The translations under genes and the position numbers were made by a program. The notes beneath the pieces are model-generated. The model was not told where the DNA came from and searched no databases. It saw nothing but the letters and a program-made list of their open reading frames with translations. This document shows, piece by piece, positions 26,301 through 28,600 of a stretch of 51,739 bases of DNA (position 1 is the stretch's first letter; the number at the start of each line of letters is the position of its first letter). The stretch is from Candidatus Ancillula glyptotermitis. Lineage in GTDB: Bacteria; Actinomycetota; Actinomycetes; Actinomycetales; Bifidobacteriaceae. The stretch lies in contig JAIRWY010000082.1 of the NCBI GenBank assembly GCA_031268675.1, forward strand, positions 1-51,739. Direction: 5' to 3'.

Positions 26301-27963
26301 GAATGCGCATACTGGTAAAATTACTGTTTTAGATGGCGGAAATGAAGGTTCAAATGAAACAGGAAATGATCCAAAAGGCGAAGTTCCACTACCAGAATGC
26401 CAGAATATCTCTTCGAATGCTCCTGATATTTTCTACCACTCAGATTCAAAAGATGCATATGGACGCTTGTTGATTACATCTGATTCTTGTGGTAATCCTG
26501 TTCCTGCTAATGTGAGTGATGGATATTGGAAGTTCTATAATAATTTCATGTGGGATAACTTCAACTGGACTCAGGGTGCATCTGCATTATTTGGGCGTGC
26601 AGTACTAATTGTTCCAGTCTGGTTACTGCCTGGTCAGCCAGTCATGCACAAGTGTATACTAGGTGTAAATGGTGAATGTGATAAGGATGCACTAGTTAGC
26701 CGTGGTGATACTGTGAATTACTCAATTTCAACTGCAAACATTGATGGAACTCTCCCTGTTGAGGATTATTGGCTTGTGGATAGATTGCCTAGTCAAATTG
26801 AGTTGGTTCAGTTTAAATGTGATGATTTGACTGGTGATGCATGTGAGTACACTTATGATGAAGAAACACACACAATTCGTTGGCATATACCGCGTATGGA
26901 ATCAATTTCAGCAAACGGTGGAGTTCAAGTTCATCATACGGCGACATTAACTGCTCGAGTTAAAGCAAATCTTGGAGAAAATGAGAATGAGATCTGGAAT
27001 TATGTACGTGCGGATTGGGAAAGTGTCTGCGATCAGGGTACAGTAGATGATAAACATGCATGTATTCCTGAGGGTTGTGATCTAAATATGGATGGGATTG
27101 TGGATGCTAACTGTAATCCACCAGCGACTGAAATCTGCAGTCAAAATCCATATGATCGTTGTCTTCCTCCAGATACAATTGAGTACTGTTATCAACCTGA
27201 TGTAAATGGTACTGATTTAATTGGTGCGCAGGCTTGTGATGTCGTACTGCGGCTCAGGCCAAAACCAGTAATCTGGAAGACTAATGACAAGCAAATTGCA
27301 AGTGTTGGTGATAATATAACTTATACCTTGAACACGAAGAATGAGCATGCGTCTATTCCAACGCTCCCATTCACGATGGTTGATGTATTACCAAGTTATG
27401 TATCATATGTAACTGCTGCTTTAAATGATCCAAATAGCGGAGCGATCTCATATGACCCAGCAACACATAGATTAACTTGGCAGATTCCATCTCTTGCACC
27501 AGGTCAACATTTTAGCGCTACACTTGTGACAAACATCAAGAGTGATACACCTGCGGATGCACAGATTTGGAACTATATCAGAACAGTTTGTCCAAATGAG
27601 GATTCTATGCCAACTGATGGTTCTGAGAATGGAAGTGGAGGTAGTCTTACATGTGATCCAGGTGCGAAAGTTTGTCATGCAGATTCTAGCGGAAAACTAG
27701 TATGCACAACAAGTGAGCTCTGCAAACCTAGTGGTTATGATCATTGCCAACCTCTTGAATCTCTTGAGTACTGTAAGAATCCAGAGTTGATGACCGAAGG
27801 AAGGACAGCTTGCGATGTTCTAACAGTTTTGACACCTAAGGTTGCTAATACTGGTTCTAATCCATTTGATATCCTTGATATTTCTACACTTGTTTTGATA
27901 GTTGGGGCAATTATACAGGCAGTTGGTGCTCTTCTACAGAGACGGCGGCGGCGAGTGTTATAG
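2344..27963 (+). CDS. Giant multi-module surface protein (8539 residues), SpaA/Cna-B-like repeats, sortase-anchored
   Basis: Uninterrupted 25.6-kb ORF. The ATG at 2344 was chosen because a consensus promoter ends 7 bp before it; a 42-codon in-frame upstream extension overlaps that promoter. Layout: a long basic N-region with a hydrophobic export segment at about residues 53-77; a unique region to about 1148, whose core matches the 702-residue protein at 41659-43767 and which ends in a pilin-D1-like stretch; about 38 SpaA/Cna-B-like modules (5788-24960) averaging about 168 residues; a unique region; two DUF11-like domains; and VANTG (residues 8500-8504), a membrane segment and RRRRR. Modules open with (F/Y)xxxxxKxD, contain YxLxExxxPxGY and end near an Asn. 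This is consistent with Lys-Asn isopeptide bonds assisted by Glu, as in pilins. Likely a rod-like adhesin or scaffold; the ligand is unknown. Confidence 0.92.
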   Translation: MEKRSLWRRFKTGILPSRASRAHAKGLGVDFGSPNRKKSKKSNWMHVSFRSHRTVASTLAVFALVATSAFVYITVAAYASGANGWKSGESVYYNAKTKSALVDSKDFSSADCDASIVKDTSQSDSYLQCHPIIDKNGMYDNVAGGGNTYANKSAVCGTTIPLNNEAVGAQVDCPDRIESYSFSASSYANMSIKTSSGATQGINEKLADSKNNFGPGGTVSNTVGATLGKDTNAVGQSGVFGETHWDGSKYVYDKPASDFQGKPIAFGDGTKKPVAATNCNGYKKSLNNCNDQTGALVYYAQNFKDASKPLSASDNVIAPVRLPNGNSSNDVGVFSGDNCQKVSDTSGNSNCWGHGQGMYANNFRQTPYMYYRPNSSMGSVVFPEMTQSDLPAGSNTSSDLTPIKYCATGTASNCSKWENEEINIQYDDIGTYSVMNSIQSNPFTLSAKVTISNILPGLAPSWASNAGENRPAIQFSNNLFSGFFYQNISAFDIKIEFFHKYVPSQDDPRTAWMAGMPIKFNNNVSGDITDANKYGSVISFFSLNRSTNDLAQVEFAGELDLEKNPDSLGRHPIKYNESILSADSSIRYNGQQNCRVGMGSVTADGNCNAQATNTYFGKLASGTFYAYGNTDNCNGSNTGSCFLDNIGSADYADSGVSFPLHGTEYAFRIGASKAHTFNSVASAGLFPKPQAYPVKTVSSIKEMTSKGIKYEKGEDAPGGSATDSKNIPGYEYRYDNDLDRLWSLKPTIQDNNSCTPKPDAVSNSCTTGTDDSYTPTVVRDITWPSSGVDNTGVNELRDNLSPSLYKKRAMISELGNSVNYQTETDAPEVFNARKPLIKNWLKLIRREANSSQFDYTYTTHSPYAICSDGTVMSGLAGTTCSSGTKSYPAANERFIGPGQASDAGSVSAGGNRYSTDDPTVFYYYINQKLLSQVSDTLIGASGISIEDLLPPGVRIDTTNTGTNANAPLVLWDQTGTAVGQKGGGSGITGLTLEKCTTGQDIKDRNNAVIGKCINPSDYDTSFINPNGDSSGALNENSRQYIKINFDSTILKALGNGTVSPVTDKEGIEKQQDFSLRIRVKLTDDVVDRTSSSTGITTEYQFGQIKKAIEVDNSAKVTYKYSTYDNTEYGQSSNTVRISTKTTAVEKGRAPFVLDLNKKDTNTTNPQVVPGAEFSLVPSDSNGIALTDEQYRSEFEVSGSATVAADFPNSTTGANGKAFFYGPADAGASVGLPSGHSYLLHEENAPAGFINTGGYYLVQITVASCTDDLMAEANSGCVVITTLTPHRNGLNGITGFTKGESINIAPVYADVEHNPQNGVISINHNVASLGDFFNPRSYKLHIEKHDSVNGDNIEWNLDNNKKASFTIYERSGGSNIEVGAFDTPETGTAGSFPNLQALDDFDFDVTKVYRFYETKTPEGYTGQPGFYELSFSDRDKMPVLIYKNNDADTGTNIAKCQGQAICAGADDVKFGREFVWDPDTATIHYNVPNTPPKKFNFEFTKTNENGSVNLSDAVFTIKRSDANGNTQGGVLQTVRSGYSITTCTSDNILMESSPCYGHQAGDEVTESLINRGLVQFLGVDEGTYLLEEASAPALYIATGDKWVIKIDRNGSLISTIALGTTTPGAPISATSSCDAYVDGTTECNTYRFRFPVIKNIKRFSISIQKHDVATAGNIYGAKFGIYKCSGKGISTCANAIAKNGDSLVGNWTVANNGIKNDIPSGPDLNTVRFDSSFDYIVFETVAPFGYVLDTDFYLLKYQDSAVVGGSTDDVMIRKCASTTTSSSDETSCSAYTNYNFSSSSGGQIGSLSFVVDNTKRKNSISFTKTDSSAQRKPLQSAVFKITRVQSQTNLNPVTGADAKNVTVTTGTDGIVSFSGLDDGYYLIEEVNAPSGYSKSVNRYVVFFDSRTTPAPYELSKFYTISTTNNQVVNTIELYRNDSSTPSDTQWLADLDGSVDFTNTKLFNIDVTKYDNASTVLPGAQFGLYICDGKNDEYKDQDIYTQDGVGETVKRDGNPIQFEKSCDHRTLFNEYTSANDGKLYRIVDGSGNGVSGTALSTQDFSVYNTYWLQELAPPVDYISNNFAWVLYNPTVEYSSTPGAVDGIQAVRIKLPENGEVGQATIANDGEFQLNENPWEDTSVVILSTLDTPSQSSEVLSEVEKGTWTTGVESTTDKYSFGILNTPMTTSIKFTKYEKVYGNETSPLTGAQFTLTKKSTGTTCDASAFSGDNDASFGSSGVSTTPSGENGEVRFDNLVAGCYILEELNAPDGYVKSLNKYYISVSTKGSVPSWVNDSAELSANRKAQITGVSSADGMSYLLDLDISSYFDGVPYIFNFLNTIEFSVDATKIEAGSDTTTVPNAQFELYRCGAMPSSATLDAAGSKETVITDVCASNNVLINRYTTNSSGKLIATFASTEPESVSVADGHGLANNKLSANSVYYLVESAGPSGYAYDSATSPKFYLYYDFYSSQSVVLDRGKSSVTTDTVGTAKHFKVENSRGYTNLQFTKRDQLNNPLPGATFTLSKYAEASCSGALEQVGSVVSNAVNGVVEFTQLQDGCYILKETNAPSGYAMSQNVYRIKLAQDATSLANSSKIAVSTGSPESFGSDADLSRTFANSGIATINLDENTLFTSSSGFKNTRYFSVDPYKYDETNYSGYSTDGHINNLAIEGTSFEFVRCASGTGNGTICQEEASSKSYTSSSTGRLLLTADPHTPLADEKLDTAYVYKLKETAATSNYLALNTYFLFSLDSTTNSVQIREYTNAGNSLVGVYDSDKTFLCGLTAVCAAPNSTTPDYPTLMVDILNKRPPLNFKFLKTDTSAVPLSGATFNLTSLTEGSGWSVSSPSNLSDFTTGSVINAVSGSTGEVQFNNLNTGYYLLEESLAPNGYLPSDDKYVVEFTWGFASSQYGWSVKYWKVGESDELTTFTPNSSGVGISTISGVTTVTGQTFTNQGVFNVDLTKIKEAGGSLAGAVFSLCPVVKGSNACSSDYETLSLTSNVDGKLLVTGVSGEDADTDVFSGVVANTTLLNWVNLPSGFNYRLAEVSAPTGYIAIDGYFIISSGTTSISVIQYDTTGAVVSENSNLSGLAYTASTQTTPSKITGNIINRPYYSFKIKKVDDSDEPRALEGAKFVLFSYAGGAFNSTNLTEVNDNTNCVEYSPASGYNAGKAFSCSKSTSADGLASWSGLKPGNYVLEEVLAPKGYEFPGEVERLIYYVKIAVGGSSTIAKVNLGTYQLIGESSLVSKESEATPFPIIENPNHTVTFSGLNDYEYAAAVENSRIFSIDVTKKDPYGDSAITSSEVRFTLDSCAIGTGFNPNTPSTVGTCSSKGTFKFDVNGKLIYTIVGSMSLSDFYSDKNHIFKLTETVVPDGYRSNMLGSYYLFYWDSSANEGSGGVGVKGFYADGTAISEDILKPSSVVCVDSEPGACSTNSHNATMYNATIYNAPEFGFSLLKIDADNSNAVMSGVTFNASKINSKTVGDGSATTTDVCSSLGGTGNDAISVFGVDPTSNHTSVTNESGVASFTGLDAGCYIVNEESIPSGYLHYNYSWVVNFVPENGTNGAKVEIWKYKDADVQTVPGSFRIDTTVNPVNVVAKTDALSIGSGSFIGYTASTSGDNAYSDDANGNFVVKNKRGYRVNIVKKDNAKTGETYTALQGASFRLYVCAQDTNLGNYDHTSLPSGCNNVIGTYTTGTSGDTDSSNNSLSNYLFNPDRDYLIQEIGAPAGYNLKTGYGKISYSSAGSQAIISFATPTSTTLSDKICITDGGTTTCNTSDTSDTSEGWSSTGVEGDPVLGKLQTTIYDIASEDQTVILFNKSLAGASNDDAFSSESGIKFELKPSDALGNVLDNGPAYLAEPDYTSEGNTKYGYAIKNVVISPSVSSGECGAGAGTNYNANCTNGAGEIKSGYFLLKETDTVSGYAKVAYLLNIRFDCALLTTHSDCDTDPAKHSTIQRVIYNASGEIASISDPIKIASGSGHDAIETVCYSGKYIDSDSSTTSCDGGATGGRKYVTALFPQEDYFSSVMGTTGSPGTAGKCPDPEGEGQTATCTLANFMPTSSLANPKVFFIDPTKVIKGAASTGAEGVKFRLYDTGTSNATGYVTSSTEKTLVVQCTVNSSGGCKFTPSGSESEIELKNVPLSSDRQYQLEEEPTTIFTPPNGVWHIRYVLNAATEGSYANKNIIIEYTGSDSSDVFSTYTESTESEGGPKIAGFTITNVPYYSFVFTKKDLHSEQTLNDIRFTVKGLGVDATITTSGDNTGSVAVAGAGGEGLYSKSFYSGVCTGSKDTSHPGQVCINEIPRGRYLIQEYTSSLSDGKYMSSKSAILLVVEDMKMTVYSGEVDANDENFSFTSKTEYSSLSKILDDKYYGVDSVASGLVYNDKPKLAIGMKKYAEGADSNIPLNNQEFALKQLSSFTVEDSATTVAELVDGFAQTAYSGHCDEITGITNSRTDSILTPGAVCFTGIEDNPASADVSTSYFMVQEKYVDSGVYLPNNKVLLIKVTRSDGFTTGVTSKIEYYTGTLGSSGSVTNVSNVKEISSFNPIFTGGVTNNNLGFIGLDQVPTTEISGAQDAQDVVNYKKFGFAFNKRETGTNTPLSDWKFDLQQLQLLESGSITIGTDKYTTAGSPISKISGTCTNSSDLNAGAVCFENLDAGTYLLTEESKSTTTKYAEYPNQFLITLTFDSSSVARTITIQPLTRTTVDTYSTSGSSYNYSSSGEPSTVVPVLADAYYGFDTTSASPTDDSVFRVMNTPEFKIDPTKYNGNTNAALSGAQFTLQEYSDSALSTEVTTNSKLYGEGAARTFTTDANGKLVSDEVELKNIELNASHYYKLTETAAPAGFDSTANNSYWKIWYSTKYTQVSVERYSASGEQPSHTYTLQPVSSRTGVNYQIAYYSTATTGRVGEQTISFDISNSPRFGFSLVKKDSVTGAVMQNAGFDMYSHTPGADYTPSGSALNGESKYTTDESGKITLADLPAGEYILYESAVPDNYLSNFGYLIKITQDGTSTISLITGARTLGDTTNLTTTGDNDVLKNERYWKIDPKKVDDSATPSAISGVQFYLWDCGTGVNADACASFGSGTPANTDVYTTSDDGKLYQVAATKVGAISSREFKSNHVYKLVEKSVPANYNPSSVGRYWIFYLGTSGSPYAWDNSLTVNAFSNTGSEISAPSVSTDASDANTWTWSIVNPRVFSLEFPKVDADTGIPIPGTEFSIYSASESSGSYSVSGSALTICSASTTCITNQSGILTTDKVLGKGTYILQEHTPADGWSSSKNVDQAWLLEIAVSSEAYTLTKLTYSGSSYTKIGDGIALNADTNNKLTASSDWKMTNERKFTLDLTKKDVEAKTVVLSGAQFTLQEYSDSALSTEVTTNTKLYDSDNARTFTTDANGKLVSNEVELKNIELNASHYYKLIETAAPEGYRIAGSVYYKIFFSPAYSKIVVQRIDGANIRESYVDVSSQSQNFGIPSDSISNLVFDPAGSKTYNKSTGGSNTNANDELAFDIYNEPVYKINFTKVDSINTSTKLSGAAFTLYKHTRTDGIYQEVESEKVGEVTSAESTGIIEFANLKSGKYILVENSAPSGYDIVTKKYLVEIPVGYSGSSANITIQNITENALSGSSENIVENSHVLGHDIVNIPNFHINPVKVDSTNEDTKLSGAKFNFYRFNSAVEFSSLNAAGFTSASKTLLSTWYSKADGTLFRCSNGSIPASYADSGTCNSGTVVNLSSETLSAANQYALVEEVPPSGYTITDAIHLVGYNSVYKIETSTTSSVSTTQINAGGTIGWNIANAQSPVKAKIKITKYGQLNSGDPYKLDDIKFKLYNSDGTFNKLSQVGSEMTTASGGVIELNNLSPGYYLLEESGTAIGYNLLEDKYIIHFDSITAGAKTISIQRLSSPATTVWTKVIEHSDDLDTSGYDFGTVDDKTNASGEAISGDKVLINKVTTYRLQLTKVNQADFALSGAKFVLISQTTGKVSNGEDPSTGTNFTYQCISDNNGKCIFTNVPADTYKLYEVSAPSGYSIPSDYAAGSGKEVVIGSTEADNTLLYYSNSGSSTSTSYTAESNKVVDPPKLDLNIVKYRTSTTGANAEGTNSVYGNRSASFAICESETGHTCVDSPATTTTTTNSDTGISDVYPIADITKKYKVVETTPPTGYQALEGYFIVSFSSSSASYAPSLQYCTSDSSCRAVSQRVDAPTGSFTDWNWYKYADNVISIPFANKPKAFELKLTKYQGVSEKLAGAEFGLAELNGDPTSTAQVLKTGGIRKTSGSNSGGVVEFSGVNIGWYVLSETHIPDGYSLPEFDSKHPLRIVYFGFDTASGSPVAYVSYATGSLVDGIKVDTTVYSDQRAYPKTANTALCPTVDNAVVCSVSANDANVYSVAFPDKTASSGSDNVFLNERAYGLRIAKYAVQTDGSLSAPITYTGSSRRPAKFKVEYYSARDASNKPSGSVTTTYTKETDSSGYADILNGERLDYMGSGIYKITEESAPIGYSSLPAGSFYLLYFTTSGSDMYAHVDYYNSASASSVSIYNQVIGTPTTIGGTGTGAACPSSEGVPEKPADGMQTCVEYSAGANSVFTVDVPNKPETYAIKFKKNTEHGYALQNAQFAITPASYDGATGAITAAGDDIPRSSDSDGSVNVSGIGEGYYIVKENTAPTGYFKSKDLFAIHVYASFASGNTIKVDVASIRENGAAYQIIGSFSGGYERTGNVFNLDGSNGKPTVVFTNMKKYQLELFKTAENLGKIPSDVCKNNGVDCAKFEVQQYLNNEPVGSPLATGIMQPDGTVVWKDAGSITTHAELDVDKVYRITETVAPIGYNIFEGYLEISFAQRNANGVHYYPVINWVNGATTTPINNNEISLVEGFSGDYTFNTGFNSGDFNSSTSTVHCNVTAISISGVPSSICSASVESSLPEVAGLIGIEIPNHYRTFTVDFNKVDERDSTRGIPNFTFNLTKISSYSGTSSHLHSSGVTLSTELADKYTAVSNSQGLVSFAGLHAGDYVLEETAPQSDPKYKVANIEKWIVSIRDDVYTAEDHKGHVYWTNLTKAQTEDDSTIIKYPQVLDTSYSGAKLNTSGQIDPASDSGSEGWNTASVSLSNAQKFNSINIGVLGNYKNPETLTVKLNKVDSETGKPLPVKINDGSTSKNLKPATFSIYKCKNAVPTVVGDCRIAIDETNSFKAGADGTISLDDLEFSTTQVYRLVELTGDENFPEGYLKPAANSFYLLSFKTEGGITVPVLKYYTGGTLSSDSIADVDGSITSCTPSDASATQEAGTCQVIQIGPLTPDEARADGNNEKKWAFNRGQKFSWNSETNALEYNVPNVSKPFDFSFYKVDRDKTYCPNTSGGVDNAPSTNSGSGSTWLTPGTTGCHAVDNVRFSFWNVTPTGKEMIDENNNGYPVVDHIPATPTLKDGYAAVFENTVIDQGVNSGKSYSEAFGSRALAVYCYINKDGCEDNAEFPTSVADRRLSDRDIYSGREANRSDYDLDSNGYALPGKYWTTETLQAKYGADTKNVPSGFVGLEDMHPGWYIMQETKAPLEYVQDMTLYLIHFTPGLDGTENNGANATYRLGHYAVCSAGDTTCYPGKIIWESVEHSFVTSRFYYNETDNEHVVVGNDLLNDKRYILNIYGTDYDNKERLRPENTDDVDLSMHFVVQEQCTETVTVDPTCVDGWRKYDSSSTKKGQDGWATSDYLTDSQKELDPVLEEKLYLEAIYASGVNLGTNIGDDSKDKCVNDSGPETGEPPRDKCSDIVLNILTNLTIDEYKELLVTELADLLAEQAHKGGSTDETGGVKYTGLNGRDWCESNSTCKTQVQGIVQGILGVPSFVDESGNLVTTGGENTGIPKDGGGTYTTNEIVAIPIFEKAALETKVVSDSIKEACLANAECTDYYNVHHPEYEASLYAGPAFKRGVAYKISIDKDVPEPYRSSMAKGAYFTVIVCNYGEKADNGGVAPDYIGTKAPTCVKDDSYDSASPFGLGDKGHSGVTPHSVNNVSVYGLNAHTGKITVLDGGNEGSNETGNDPKGEVPLPECQNISSNAPDIFYHSDSKDAYGRLLITSDSCGNPVPANVSDGYWKFYNNFMWDNFNWTQGASALFGRAVLIVPVWLLPGQPVMHKCILGVNGECDKDALVSRGDTVNYSISTANIDGTLPVEDYWLVDRLPSQIELVQFKCDDLTGDACEYTYDEETHTIRWHIPRMESISANGGVQVHHTATLTARVKANLGENENEIWNYVRADWESVCDQGTVDDKHACIPEGCDLNMDGIVDANCNPPATEICSQNPYDRCLPPDTIEYCYQPDVNGTDLIGAQACDVVLRLRPKPVIWKTNDKQIASVGDNITYTLNTKNEHASIPTLPFTMVDVLPSYVSYVTAALNDPNSGAISYDPATHRLTWQIPSLAPGQHFSATLVTNIKSDTPADAQIWNYIRTVCPNEDSMPTDGSENGSGGSLTCDPGAKVCHADSSGKLVCTTSELCKPSGYDHCQPLESLEYCKNPELMTEGRTACDVLTVLTPKVANTGSNPFDILDISTLVLIVGAIIQAVGALLQRRRRRVL
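3601..3860 (+). other. N-terminal domain core of the giant protein shared with the 702-residue protein
   Basis: This stretch encodes YDDIGTY, followed by ATISN-like and FSNNLFSGFFYQNI..F.IKIEF patterns. It aligns by eye with YENVGNY, TISDI and FSNNLLSGFYLEQI..F.FKLEF encoded at about 42320-42560. The spacing between the blocks is similar in both. I read it as one homologous extracellular domain of unknown function used by two surface proteins. Confidence 0.75.
16635..16841 (+). repeat. Near-identical 207-bp direct repeat, copy 1 (type B module)
   Basis: Matches 18375-18581 with roughly ten substitutions and no gaps, at an offset of exactly 1740 bp (580 codons, four modules). Most differences cluster in one loop (GEGA versus DSDN). 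All other modules are far more diverged, so this pair reflects a recent duplication or gene conversion. Confidence 0.9.
18375..18581 (+). repeat. Near-identical 207-bp direct repeat, copy 2 (type B module)
   Basis: Partner of 16635-16841. Identity stops abruptly after the ETAAP turn, where copy 1 continues AGFDST and copy 2 EGYRIA. Recombination between the copies would delete exactly four modules in frame. Confidence 0.9.
20676..20693 (+). repeat. In-frame ACT trinucleotide repeat in the giant gene
   Basis: Six consecutive ACT codons encode six threonines in a loop of a type B module. Length changes here would keep the frame and only alter loop size. Confidence 0.7.
26635..27600 (+). other. 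Two DUF11-like stalk domains before the sorting signal
   Basis: Two tandem domains start near 26635 and 27265. Both show the pattern of a basic first strand, then GDT/N(V/I)xYxxxTxN, D.LPS.(I/V), (H/R)xxRW/LTWxIP and a final IWNY(V/I)R. This is the pattern of DUF11/isopeptide stalk domains found near the wall end of Gram-positive surface proteins. Each is followed by a Cys-rich tail with repeated D(R/H)CxP and ACDV motifs. Confidence 0.65.
27841..27960 (+). other. Cell-wall sorting signal of the giant protein
   Basis: VANTG at 27841-27855, then SNPFD, a hydrophobic segment of about 22 residues and a terminal RRRRRVL. It is the same xAxTG type as the protein at 1-474 and suggests a class E-like sortase. 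Confidence 0.85.
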
Positions 27964-28066
27964 GCTCAGATTCTTAATTCTTGTCACAATTTTTAGTGCT
28001 CAGTATTTGAACCGTATACAAACTAAGGAATTTTTGTTAAAAAATGCAACCTTTTTGCTCTTGATG

Positions 28067-28075
28067 TGCTATAAT
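28067..28075 (+). promoter_or_regulatory. Extended -10 promoter of the flavodoxin gene
   Basis: TGCTATAAT (extended -10) at 28067-28075, with no convincing -35. Transcription would start near 28082, and a GGAG-type ribosome site precedes the ATG at 28115. It could also drive the penicillin-binding protein gene 39 bp after the flavodoxin stop. Confidence 0.65.
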
Positions 28076-28114
28076 ATAAATGTTATGTAGTTTAAAAGAG
28101 TAAGGAGTAGAAAA

Positions 28115-28561
28115 ATGGCAAGTGCTAAAGTGGTATATGCATCATTAACTGGAAACACCGAGGAAGTTGCGGAGCTTTTGGGTGAGTTTTTGACTGAGGC
28201 TGGTGTTGACGCGGAAGTTCTAAGTGTGGATGATACTCAGGCTTCGGTTTTTGCTGATGTCGATGTAGCAATTGTTGCAACTTATACATATGGAGATGGT
28301 GATCTTCCTGATGAAATTGTTGAGTTTTACGACGAGTTGGCTGGGGTTAACTTGGATGGTAAAGTGTATGGAGTTGTAGGAACTGGAGACACATCATATG
28401 AGTTGTACTGTAAATCAGTAGATGATTTTGAAGAACAGTTTGAGAAAACTGGTGCAGTTAAGGGTGCGGCTAGTGTTAAGATTGAAAATGATGCAGATTC
28501 AGATGATAGGGAGAAATTGGAAGTATTTGCTAAATCAATCGCTGCAACTCTGAATGTTTGA
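28115..28561 (+). CDS. Flavodoxin
   Basis: A 148-residue short-chain flavodoxin, the usual length for the family. The FMN phosphate loop TGNTEE lies at residues 10-15 after a VVYASL strand. The isoalloxazine loops are seen as TYTYGDGDLPDE and the later GTGDTSYELYC. It would carry low-potential electrons in the cytoplasm, for instance to a pyruvate- or radical-type enzyme, but no partner is nearby. It has its own extended -10 promoter and a good ribosome site. It is very acidic, as is typical. Confidence 0.93.
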   Translation: MASAKVVYASLTGNTEEVAELLGEFLTEAGVDAEVLSVDDTQASVFADVDVAIVATYTYGDGDLPDEIVEFYDELAGVNLDGKVYGVVGTGDTSYELYCKSVDDFEEQFEKTGAVKGAASVKIENDADSDDREKLEVFAKSIAATLNV

Positions 28562-28600
28562 TGACTTATAAGGGATTAGTAGTTATTCTACAGGTTGAAT

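Noticed and set aside
27964-28066. Rho-independent terminator after the giant gene
   Set aside because: T-rich and A-rich runs are present, but I found no convincing stem before a U tract.
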